From assembly GCA_030607835.1 (NCBI GenBank), contig JAUWJE010000019.1:1-13367 (forward strand): 13,367 nucleotides of DNA, read 5' to 3'. Source of the DNA: Candidatus Fermentibacterota bacterium. GTDB lineage: Bacteria; Fermentibacterota; Fermentibacteria; Fermentibacterales; JCC-6. A model generated the notes under the pieces. It was not told where the DNA came from. It did no database searches and saw nothing but the letters and a program-made list of their open reading frames with translations. Of the stretch, positions 1 through 6,287 are shown in pieces (positions within the stretch are counted from its first letter, which is position 1; every line of letters starts with the position of its first letter). The position numbers and the translations under genes are program-made.

Positions 1-2
1 CT

Positions 3-161
3 CTGAAAATTCTGGAGATTTTGTCAGAAGAAGCTCTTCATTTCAACAAATTACTGAGGCTCGCAGATATTGAGACACCTCTGCTGCAATCAGAACTTCT
101 GAAACTGGAGATAGCCGGTGTAATCAGGCAGCATCCGGGAAAGATATTCTCCCTTATTTAA
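3..161 (+). CDS. dprA: DprA/Smf C-terminal winged-helix domain (partial, 5' end outside window)
   Basis: The reading frame is open from the left edge to TAA at 159-161 and gives 52 residues. It reads as a small winged helix: a helix around LKILEILSEEALHFNKL, then a turn with IETPLLQSELLKLEIAG, then the wing VIRQHPGKIFSLI. The pattern 'ILxxLSxExLHxxxL...LxLELAGxVxxxPGxxF' is typical of the DprA/Smf C-terminal domain. DprA loads RecA onto incoming single-stranded DNA during natural transformation; its Rossmann-like core would lie to the left, outside the window. The stop overlaps the 3' end of aroK on the other strand by 8 nt. Another winged-helix protein cannot be excluded because only the tail is visible, but the match in both sequence and terminal position favours DprA. 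Confidence 0.7.
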   Translation: MKILEILSEEALHFNKLLRLADIETPLLQSELLKLEIAGVIRQHPGKIFSLI

Positions 162-672
162 TCTGAGCGGCGATTCTTGCCGCGACTTCTGCTGGAGAGA
201 GTTTCGTGGTATCAATCCGGTTGGGCAGCGAATCATAATGCTGCTTTCTATCCTTTAGAAGACTGAGAAGCGTAGTTTCATCTAAAGCGAGTGGCCGCTT
301 TCCATTCTGCTTTTCTCTTCTTCTCTGAAGAGTTTCAGGAGCGGCAGTAAGTGTGAATAAAATACCGCGTTCTTGTACTGATAGAAGATTTACCTCCCGA
401 AGAAGGCATCCACCTCCAAGCGCCAGTATCATTCTCTCATTCTTTTTGAGCATTCGCTCCAGGCAGTCGGATTCCAGTTCTCTGAATCCTACTTCTTCTG
501 ATGTTCTGAAAATCTCGGAAATCCGTATTCCAGCTGAAGATTCAATAACAGTATCCAGATCGTAAAATGGTAATTCAAGCATGGATGCGAGAATACTTCC
601 CGCTTCAGATTTGCCCGAACAGGGAGGACCAGCTATGAAGATTGATACGGAATGACTGTTATTGTTTCTCAT
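154..672 (-). CDS. aroK: Shikimate kinase
   Basis: This enzyme phosphorylates shikimate at the 3-hydroxyl with ATP, the fifth step of the shikimate pathway to chorismate and aromatic amino acids, in the cytoplasm. With the ATG at 672 it has 172 residues, the usual family size. Visible motifs are the P-loop GPPCSGKS (about residues 15-22), the shikimate-binding acidic stretch YDLDTVIE (about 37-44), the Arg of FRELE (about 64), the GGG loop (86-88), and the lid/adenine-side RPLAL (126-130). A TTG at 690 in the same frame would add six residues, but these lie before the P-loop strand and I see no clear ribosome site for either start, so I prefer the ATG. The gene is convergent with dprA. An inverted repeat at 718-740 lies just upstream and could be part of its control region. 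Confidence 0.93.
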   Translation of the reverse strand: MRNNNSHSVSIFIAGPPCSGKSEAGSILASMLELPFYDLDTVIESSAGIRISEIFRTSEEVGFRELESDCLERMLKKNERMILALGGGCLLREVNLLSVQERGILFTLTAAPETLQRRREKQNGKRPLALDETTLLSLLKDRKQHYDSLPNRIDTTKLSPAEVAARIAAQIK

Positions 673-717
673 AGAATTATGATAACACAATAAATCCGGC
701 AGTGGGAGAGAACATAT

Positions 718-740
718 TAAATAGTGCTTGTCACTATTTA
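718..740. repeat. Perfect 9-bp inverted repeat in the aroK / HU-GBD divergent intergenic region
   Basis: TAAATAGTG (718-726) is mirrored exactly by CACTATTTA (732-740) across a 5-nt centre. The right arm can instead pair elsewhere: GTCACT at 730-735 is complementary to AGTGAC at 747-752. The element is about 46 bp upstream of the aroK ATG and about 130 bp upstream of the HU-like gene. On the minus strand the left arm forms an AT-rich stretch reading TATTTAAT, which could be a -10 element. It has no following T-run on either strand like that of a standard terminator, so an operator or a structured 5' leader seems more likely. The repeat is certain; its role is inference. Confidence 0.5.
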
Positions 741-802
741 TTTAAAAGTGACTGCGGGAGAGAAACATTAGCTTTATGAATGTTATCCGAATGCGCTGCT
801 GC

Positions 803-831
803 TTGACGGTTGACTATCAAGAGTGTATTGA
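803..831 (+). promoter_or_regulatory. Weak candidate sigma70-type promoter for the rightward operon
   Basis: TTGACG at 803-808 (five of six consensus -35 bases) is followed after 17 bp by TATTGA at 826-831 (only three of six -10 bases). It lies 41 bp before the upstream ATG at 872 and would drive the HU-GBD/ftsK operon. The -10 match is poor and candidate phyla may use different consensus sequences, so this is a low-confidence placement based on position and spacing. Confidence 0.2.
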
Positions 832-871
832 GTTCAACGTCTGTTAACAAGGTGAGATAGCTGGGGGCATC

Positions 872-916
872 ATGACCAAAGAATAGCTTGCATGCGAAGT
901 ATCTGAAAGGACCGGT
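872..916 (+). other. In-frame 5' extension of the HU-like gene, interrupted by a TAG codon
   Basis: Reading from ATG 872 in the frame of the downstream HU-like ORF gives MTKE, then TAG at 884-886, then LACEVSERTG directly continuous with the 917 ORF. This is what the first helix of an HU/IHF protein looks like (compare the general pattern MTKxELxxxxAExTGxSxKD), so the missing 15 codons of the domain are present but broken at codon 5. GGGGG at 863-867 is spaced 4 nt before the ATG as a possible ribosome site. TAG is the normal stop of ftsK, lolA, the 6284 gene and slipin in this window, so wholesale reassignment of TAG is unlikely. One base change from GAG, CAG or AAG would explain it. A point mutation, an assembly error, readthrough or a regulatory mini-ORF all remain possible. 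Confidence 0.6.
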
Positions 917-1402
917 GTGAGTCGAAAGGATACGAGGACTGTCCTTACGTCGCTGCTGGAGACTATCACAGAGCGCCTGTGTGCCGGTGAGACTATCTAT
1001 CTTCGAGGATTCGGTTGTTTTGAATCGAAGGAAGGCAGAAAAAGAAGAGCACGTGATCCTCAGGGTGACGGTATTATTGAGATTCCCCCTCGAATACGAC
1101 CTGTATTCAGACCGTATAATGATCTGAAGCAGTCCATACAGGCAAAGCTTGGTAAGAAAATCAAGGTTGATTTCCTCTGCCTTACCGCGAAGAATGCGTT
1201 AAAGGTCTCCCTTGTCGGGAAATTCAATAACTGGAATGAAAACGAAGATCCGATGCAGAGACTTCCTGATGGCAGCTGGGTTGCAGAGATAGACACTGTC
1301 TCAGGACAGACTTTGAAATACAAGTACTGGATTGACGGAAAGCTTGAGAGTGATCCGGCATTTCCCGCTGATTCACATGGTAACAGTTTAAGGCAGATAT
1401 AA
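917..1402 (+). CDS. HU/IHF-like DNA-binding domain fused to a glycogen-binding (CBM48/AMPK-beta-like) domain
   Basis: The 161 residues form two parts. Residues 1-78 are HU/IHF-like: helix 2 (LTSLLETITERL), GETIYLRGFGCF with the conserved GFGxF turn, and the DNA-binding arm RRARDPQGDGIIEIPPRIRPVFRP, including the RDPQ proline that intercalates DNA in this family, then the last helix (NDLKQSI). Residues 96-161 read as a CBM48/AMPK-beta glycogen-binding domain: VSLVGKFNNWNE, DGSWVAEID, LKYKYWIDGK, SDPAFP and HGNSL. The Trp of FNNW and the Lys of YKY match known glucan contacts in that family. Started at GTG 917 (AAGGA at 907-911, 5 nt upstream), the protein lacks HU helix 1, which is encoded just upstream but interrupted by TAG. 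The stop overlaps the ftsK ATG by one base, suggesting translational coupling. Ligand and role are unknown. Confidence 0.75.
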   Translation: MSRKDTRTVLTSLLETITERLCAGETIYLRGFGCFESKEGRKRRARDPQGDGIIEIPPRIRPVFRPYNDLKQSIQAKLGKKIKVDFLCLTAKNALKVSLVGKFNNWNENEDPMQRLPDGSWVAEIDTVSGQTLKYKYWIDGKLESDPAFPADSHGNSLRQI

Positions 1403-3627
1403 TGGCAACAAGGCAGCGGCAATCAGCAAGAAAAAGAAGAGTTCAAAAGCGAAAAGTTAATCGTCTGCGAAATATTTCTGTTGTCCTTATTCTCTTCCTG
1501 GGTGTTGCTCTCGCGATTGTACTTGCGATCCCTGCGACTGAAATTACTGATCGGATTCGCACGTTTCTCTTTGGGAATCTGGGTTATCTTTCCATCCTGC
1601 TTCCATTGTTCCTTTTCCAGACCGGAGCCTGGCTGCTTGACCTGAGGATGAAGAGAACCGGATTCAGGATTCTATCAGGAATTGCTGTCATCGGGTATTT
1701 CTTTGCTGCTGTTATTGACCTGGTGATAAGCCGACTTTCCGGAGGTTTCCATAATATTCCCGGAGGCAGCATCGCCGGCGGACTCGGTGATATCCTTATC
1801 CCGCTCATCGGAGCTCCAATTACATTTCTAATTCTGTTTACTGCGTTTGTAGCATCTCTTGTTGCCTTTACAGGTTGGGATATCGGGAAAGATTTTCAAT
1901 CGCTTGCAGGCAGTATTTCAGGAATACTTGGCGGCATGAAGCAGAAGAGGAAAAAGGCAAAGAGAGCTGGATCAAGAGAGGAATCCGAGCATTCTACATC
2001 GAACGCCTGGTCAAGAGAACAGAGCGAAGAACTGGTTACGGAACTTCCATTCATAAAGGGCGAGATTCCTGTTGAGTCTTCCCATGATCATGAGAAGAGG
2101 ATCAAGAAAGCCACGAAGGGAAGGCGTGCGGTCAGCCCCGAACCCATTTCCGGAACAGCACGAAATTCCATGAGACCAGATCATCAGGATCTTACTGGTT
2201 TTGTAATTCCTCCCATTTCCTGTCTTGACCTGCCTGACGAGAGTTTAAGGAAGAGAACTTCACCTCAGATGAGGATGGAACAGGGAGAACTCCTTGTTGA
2301 AAAGCTTGATGATTTCGGAATTGAATGCCGTATTGAGAACAGTTATCCCGGACCGGTAATAACCAGATTTGAAGTCACTCCCGGACCAGGGATTAAAGTA
2401 AACAGATTCGTATCTCTTTCGGATGATCTTGCCCTGGCGCTGAAAGCCCGCAGAATTCGCATCCTTGCCCCCATACCGGGGAAGGGTGCTGTGGGAATTG
2501 AAGTTCCGAATCCTTTTCCGGAAACCGTTTATCTCAGAGAGATAATGGATAAAATTTCAAATGAGCATTTGCCGATTGCGCTTGGGAAAAAGATCGAAGG
2601 TGAACCCTTCGTTGCCGATATCTGTTCGATGCCTCATCTCCTGATCGCGGGTGCAACAGGATCCGGAAAGAGCGTATGCATGCATTCCATTATTGCGTCT
2701 CTTCTCCTTACCAGGACTCCTGCGGAAGTCAGACTTGCAATGATTGACCCGAAAATGCTCGAACTTTCAATTTACGAGGGCATCCCGCACCTGTGGGCGC
2801 CAGTGATACTGGAAACAGAAAAAGCGACATTGCTGCTTGACGCACTTGTTAAAGAGATGGAGACCCGATACAAAAGACTCTCCAGAACCGGAGTGCGATC
2901 CATTACAGAGTTTAACGCAAGAATTTCACCTGAGTCCGAAGATGAACGCATTCCATTTATTGTTGTATTCATAGATGAGCTGGCCGATCTTATGTTCACC
3001 GTATCACGGGATGTGGAGCCTGCCATTGCAAGGCTTGCTCATATGGCCAGAGCTGTAGGTATTCATATGGTTCTTGCAACACAGCGACCTTCGGTTGATG
3101 TTATCACAGGTGTGATAAAGGCGAACTTCCCGTCGAGGATCGCGTTCAACGTTCAATCGAAAACTGATTCACGCACAATCCTTGATATGAACGGCGCAGA
3201 GAAGCTACTTGGCAAGGGTGATATGCTGTTCCTTCCAACTGCAACGCCTGAACCGGTTAGAATCCATGGTTCGTTTATCTCGACTGAAGAAACCAGAACA
3301 ATTGTGGAGCATTTGAGAGATCAGCCTGAGATTCCATTTGAATTCGAACTTCCTGCTGATATCGGCGGGAACCTTATGGATTCATCCGCGATAAAGATTG
3401 ATGACCCGTTTTTTGAGAAAGCTAAACAGGTTGTTGTTCACACTCAGCAGGGTTCTGTGTCCATTATTCAGAGGAGGCTGAGGGTTGGATACTCCCGTGC
3501 AGCCAGTCTTATCGATATGCTGGAGCAGGCGGGTGTTGTGGGTCCATTTCAGGGCAGCAAAGCAAGAACAGTCCTAATAACTCCGGACGAGCTGGAGGGA
3601 ACCAGTGAAAGTGAAATTGATGAATAG
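1402..3627 (+). CDS. ftsK: DNA translocase FtsK/SpoIIIE family
   Basis: This protein is a division-septum DNA pump that clears and aligns chromosome ends and activates XerCD at dif. It has 741 residues. A basic N-terminus is followed by about four membrane segments (roughly 24-45, 58-78, 88-110, 128-158), then a charged, variable linker (about 175-270), an alpha domain (about 270-390), and the RecA-like motor. The motor has Walker A GATGSGKS at 417-424, Walker B VVFIDELADL with D525/E526, and the ATQRPS motif. The C-terminal gamma winged helix (about 670-735, around VSIIQRRLRVGYSRAASLIDMLEQ) is the part that reads KOPS-type orientation sequences. The linker is short compared with E. coli FtsK and closer to SpoIIIE length. 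The start overlaps the HU-GBD stop, and the end overlaps the following lipoprotein gene by 23 nt. Confidence 0.96.
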   Translation: MATRQRQSARKRRVQKRKVNRLRNISVVLILFLGVALAIVLAIPATEITDRIRTFLFGNLGYLSILLPLFLFQTGAWLLDLRMKRTGFRILSGIAVIGYFFAAVIDLVISRLSGGFHNIPGGSIAGGLGDILIPLIGAPITFLILFTAFVASLVAFTGWDIGKDFQSLAGSISGILGGMKQKRKKAKRAGSREESEHSTSNAWSREQSEELVTELPFIKGEIPVESSHDHEKRIKKATKGRRAVSPEPISGTARNSMRPDHQDLTGFVIPPISCLDLPDESLRKRTSPQMRMEQGELLVEKLDDFGIECRIENSYPGPVITRFEVTPGPGIKVNRFVSLSDDLALALKARRIRILAPIPGKGAVGIEVPNPFPETVYLREIMDKISNEHLPIALGKKIEGEPFVADICSMPHLLIAGATGSGKSVCMHSIIASLLLTRTPAEVRLAMIDPKMLELSIYEGIPHLWAPVILETEKATLLLDALVKEMETRYKRLSRTGVRSITEFNARISPESEDERIPFIVVFIDELADLMFTVSRDVEPAIARLAHMARAVGIHMVLATQRPSVDVITGVIKANFPSRIAFNVQSKTDSRTILDMNGAEKLLGKGDMLFLPTATPEPVRIHGSFISTEETRTIVEHLRDQPEIPFEFELPADIGGNLMDSSAIKIDDPFFEKAKQVVVHTQQGSVSIIQRRLRVGYSRAASLIDMLEQAGVVGPFQGSKARTVLITPDELEGTSESEIDE

Positions 3628-4249
3628 AGTAATAATTGTTTCACTTGCCATTCTTGTGATTGCCACCTCCTGTGGTCAAGGAAACAAGAGTGTTGATCGG
3701 TCCGGTTTGACCGTAGGTGATGATGATGCATCGATCTTTGCGAGAGCCACGCAGCAGTATTTCAGGGGAAGTCTTTCCAGTTCCAGAGAGAACTTCAACA
3801 GTCTTATTTACCGTTTTCCTGATTCACCGTTCAATCATGATGCACAGCTTGCAGTAAGAAAAATAGATTCAGAGCTGTCCGGGAATCCGGATCTGTCTGT
3901 ATCTGTCGATCAGAATAATGTTGAATTAACACCATTTCCAGAGGTTGCTCTTGTCAGTTCTCCCGCTATATCCGCTAGTATTACTCAGCTGGAAACACTT
4001 CTGATATCCGCTGGCGCTTCACCATTTATTATCGAAGATTACGGGGCGCCTGATGTTACACTTGTGCTTTACCCCGAGGGTTATCTTCTTCAGGCAAATA
4101 TTGTATCTGATTCACTGTCCTCCTGGCTTGCATCACATTCTTCAGTGCCGGTTCAGCCCGGTGGGGATATTATCTCGACTGTTGCACCTGGTCATCATGG
4201 TGTGGTAATCGTTATCGGAACGGATGCGACTGTTGATGCTTCATATTAA
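3605..4249 (+). CDS. Predicted lipoprotein with a possible LytR_C-like C-terminal domain
   Basis: The 214 residues begin with a lipoprotein signal: KVKLMNR, a hydrophobic core, and ATSC with Cys23 as the likely lipidated residue. Residues 40-80 (ATQQYFRGSLSSSRENFNSL, then IYRFPDSPFNHDAQLAV) resemble a single TPR/YbgF-like 'RFPDSPxxxxAQ' repeat. Residues 115-210 have the layout of the LytR_C family: a VALVSS strand, a helix ending in LISAGA, TLVLYPEGYLLQANIVSDSL, and a final VVIVIGTDA strand. The LytR_C assignment is tentative because the usual N-G-T/S-G start is missing. GTG 3605 is chosen because GGAGGG at 3594-3599 sits 5 nt before it; ATG 3620 would also keep the signal peptide. It overlaps ftsK and precedes lolA, suggesting an envelope role. 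Confidence 0.7.
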   Translation: MKVKLMNRVIIVSLAILVIATSCGQGNKSVDRSGLTVGDDDASIFARATQQYFRGSLSSSRENFNSLIYRFPDSPFNHDAQLAVRKIDSELSGNPDLSVSVDQNNVELTPFPEVALVSSPAISASITQLETLLISAGASPFIIEDYGAPDVTLVLYPEGYLLQANIVSDSLSSWLASHSSVPVQPGGDIISTVAPGHHGVVIVIGTDATVDASY

Positions 4250-4275
4250 CAGGATCTAATTGAATTCCTGTTAAT
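4245..4275. repeat. Perfect 10-bp inverted repeat between the lipoprotein gene and lolA
   Basis: ATTAACAGGA (4245-4254) pairs exactly with TCCTGTTAAT (4266-4275) across an 11-nt loop. It includes the stop codon of the upstream gene. The stem has only about four G/C pairs, and a run of four T occurs five bases later, so it is at most a weak terminator or attenuator. It could also be an mRNA processing or stability element that sets the level of lolA and downstream genes. The repeat is certain; its function is inference. Confidence 0.45.
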
Positions 4276-4300
4276 CCGGTTTTGAAAGGACAAACCAGGT

Positions 4301-4891
4301 ATGCTGTATATTGCGCTGTTTTCTTCCATTCTCGCTGTTTCTCCACTGGATCCATTACTTGAGAAGATGCAGAATGCCATTTTTATGAGCGGTTCCTTTA
4401 CTCAGACGGATATCTGGGCTTTAACCCTTGAGGAGGAAATATCTTCCGGCACAATGTACATCGCTCATCCGGATCTGTTTCTTCTGAAATACACCGATCC
4501 ACAAGGTGCTGGAACAGGATATGATGGATCATGTTTCTATACAATTGAACCCGACATTCAGCAGGTGATAATCTATCCGGGGCGGGAACCAGGGAATTTC
4601 CTTCACATGATAGAGAAGTGTGCTGATTCATCTGCAGCTGAAACGCTTGAATACAGTAGTGACAGCCTGCTTGTGCTTCTTGAGGGAGATTTCGGAGAGG
4701 GTATAATCCGCATGAAAGTTGGATATTCAATATCGGACAGTCTGCCGTTCCTCTTCGGAACGACCGATGTAAACGGTAACAGTACGTCTTATCTCATGTG
4801 GGGTATTACGATAGAAAATAATATTCCAGAGGATATTTTTAATATGGTTGTCCCGGATGGTTATTCAGTTATCAATCCAGGGGAGATATAG
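4301..4891 (+). CDS. lolA: Periplasmic lipoprotein carrier LolA-like
   Basis: LolA receives outer-membrane lipoproteins from the LolCDE transporter and carries them across the periplasm. The 196-residue product has a short hydrophobic leader without early basic residues (LYIALFSSILAVS), then the family pattern: helix LLEKMQNAIFMSGSFTQ, the strand pair ISSGTMYIAHPDLFLLKYTDP, a YDGSCFYTIEPDIQQVIIYPG strand set, and later antiparallel strands (LLVLLEGDF, IIRMKV, TSYLMWGITIENNI). The 'GxxxxxxPxLFxxxYxxP...DGxxxxxxxPxxxQVxxY' signature is strongly LolA-like. ATG 4301 is the only reasonable start because a stop lies in frame at 4283; AAAGGA is at 4285-4290. lolA beside ftsK is a recurrent bacterial gene order. 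No LolB candidate is visible in the window. The weak leader is the only oddity. Confidence 0.82.
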   Translation: MLYIALFSSILAVSPLDPLLEKMQNAIFMSGSFTQTDIWALTLEEEISSGTMYIAHPDLFLLKYTDPQGAGTGYDGSCFYTIEPDIQQVIIYPGREPGNFLHMIEKCADSSAAETLEYSSDSLLVLLEGDFGEGIIRMKVGYSISDSLPFLFGTTDVNGNSTSYLMWGITIENNIPEDIFNMVVPDGYSVINPGEI

Positions 4892-4893
4892 GG

Positions 4894-6150
4894 TTGCCCT
4901 CTGTTTTTCTGCTCACTCTCGGATGTCCGAAGAACGAAGCTGACTCTGACTCATTTGCAGGTTGTTTTTCTACTGCTGGCTGGGAGATACTGGATAACTC
5001 CGTAAAGGCGGATCTTCTTCTCCTTAACACGTGTGCGTTCATTCAACCTGCTGTTGAAGAGTCGCTTGAAGCGATAAATGAAGCTGTGGAGTGGAAAAAC
5101 AGTAAAACTGGTAGAAAACTCATTCTTGCAGGCTGTCTACCCGGCAGATTTCGGGATGATGACTCCGGCGGACTGGAAGATTTTGATCTGATTACAGGTC
5201 CTGGTGATACAGCTGCATTGAGAAAGTATCTCTCAACTTCCGATTTTTCCGGACCGGTTCCTGTTGAAAGCATTTATCATAGATATCTGAAAATTTCCGA
5301 GGGATGCTCAAATGGTTGTTCCTATTGCACAATTCCCCTTATCAGAGGGGGCCGTGTGGACAGGAGTTTTGAGGATATACGACATGATGCCGAATATTTG
5401 GCGAAGCAGGGTGCTCTGGAGATCGGAATTGTAGGACAGGATACCGGAAGCTGGAGAAGCAGCAGAGGCGGAGTTTCACAGTTGATTTCCTATCTGGCTT
5501 CAACCTATCCGCAAATATGGTTCAGGCTCTATTACATCCACCCGGCACATTTTCCGGATGATTTTCTGTCTCTGATCGAGAAGTACCCCAATATCATGCC
5601 CTATATTGATATGCCTATTCAGCACGTTTCTAACACTGTTCTGGAAAGGATGGGACGTCCTTATACGGAAAAATTTCTCAGAAACATGTTTGAGAGCTTC
5701 GATAAATCGAATATAGAACTCTCCGTTAGAACGACTGTGATTGTTGGATATCCGGGTGAGACGGATACTGATTTTGAAATGCTCATTGGTTTTCTATCTG
5801 ATTATGATTGTCTCAGAACGATCTCGGCATTTCCATACTGGCCTGAGGAGGGAACAAGGGAGTTTTCCAGAAAGACTGCTGATAATCTGCCGGGGTCAAA
5901 TACGGTACAGTCGAGGTTGATGAGGATAGGTGATGTAGCGGATCAGATTTATGCGGTCTGGGCAGAAAGAATTGAGGGAAAAGTGATAGAAGTTCTTGCT
6001 GATACAGCGGAACTTGGACACGGACGGCTGGATGCGCCTGTAGTGGATGGAGTGTGCAGCTTTGACAGGATTGTGGAACCTGGACAGATAATTGAATGCC
6101 GCGTGAGTGAATGTTTTGGATCGGAGATGCTTGTTGAAGTACTACAGTGA
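4894..6150 (+). CDS. rimO: Ribosomal protein S12 methylthiotransferase RimO
   Basis: RimO is a radical-SAM enzyme that adds a methylthio group to a conserved Asp of ribosomal protein S12. The 418-residue protein has the UPF0004 N-terminal domain with cluster ligands C11 (TLGCPKN), C47 (NTCAF) and C81 (AGCL), then the radical-SAM motif CxxxCxxC at C138, C142, C145 (EGCSNGCSYCTIP). The DMPIQH segment and the GYPGET motif also match the family. The C-terminal part (about 355-418) is TRAM-like. TLGCPKN and DMPIQH favour RimO over MiaB. The start is TTG 4894 with GGGGAG at 4880-4885, only two bases after the lolA stop. The TGA stop overlaps the GTG of the next short ORF. Confidence 0.93.
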   Translation: MPSVFLLTLGCPKNEADSDSFAGCFSTAGWEILDNSVKADLLLLNTCAFIQPAVEESLEAINEAVEWKNSKTGRKLILAGCLPGRFRDDDSGGLEDFDLITGPGDTAALRKYLSTSDFSGPVPVESIYHRYLKISEGCSNGCSYCTIPLIRGGRVDRSFEDIRHDAEYLAKQGALEIGIVGQDTGSWRSSRGGVSQLISYLASTYPQIWFRLYYIHPAHFPDDFLSLIEKYPNIMPYIDMPIQHVSNTVLERMGRPYTEKFLRNMFESFDKSNIELSVRTTVIVGYPGETDTDFEMLIGFLSDYDCLRTISAFPYWPEEGTREFSRKTADNLPGSNTVQSRLMRIGDVADQIYAVWAERIEGKVIEVLADTAELGHGRLDAPVVDGVCSFDRIVEPGQIIECRVSECFGSEMLVEVLQ

Positions 6151-6287
6151 AACCGGGAGTGGCGTTGGGATTGCTACGGTTATATCTTTGGTTCCATAAT
6201 GGGCCTCCAGTAATTTTGTTGCCTGAAGTCAGTGAAGCCTGCTTCAGGTATGACCGTTTAACAGAGGATATGAAGGAACTGAAATGA
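6147..6287 (+). CDS. Small ORF (46 aa) linking rimO and the 6284 gene
   Basis: A 46-codon frame runs from GTG 6147, overlapping the rimO stop as GTGA, to TGA 6285-6287, overlapping the next gene's start as ATGA. Overlaps of this type at both ends are typical of translationally coupled genes, which is the main reason to take it seriously. The product starts KPGVALGLLRLYLWFHNGPP and ends in a charged helix rich in E, D and K. The opening resembles the start of YidD, a small membrane-insertion factor (L-x-R-x-Y...P), but the conserved Cys-rich YidD core is absent, so I do not assign it. Within it, CCTGAAG (6222-6228) and CTTCAGG (6242-6248) form an inverted repeat. No strong ribosome site is seen; a second GTG is at 6159. 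It could be non-coding spacer. Confidence 0.4.
   Translation: MKPGVALGLLRLYLWFHNGPPVILLPEVSEACFRYDRLTEDMKELK

Noticed and set aside
154..161. 8-nt tail-to-tail overlap of dprA and aroK
   Set aside because: Short convergent overlaps are common in compact bacterial genomes; no structure there suggests a special role.
776..847. 23-codon ORF with four cysteines in the intergenic leader, beginning at ATG 776
   Set aside because: No well-spaced ribosome site (GGGAGAG is about 14 nt away), no family resemblance, and an open frame this short is expected by chance. A leader peptide cannot be excluded but is not supported.
884..886. TAG as a pyrrolysine codon or genome-wide TAG reassignment
   Set aside because: TAG ends ftsK, lolA, the 6284 gene and slipin at natural C-termini in this window, and HU proteins have no known need for pyrrolysine. 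A mutation or re-initiation is simpler.
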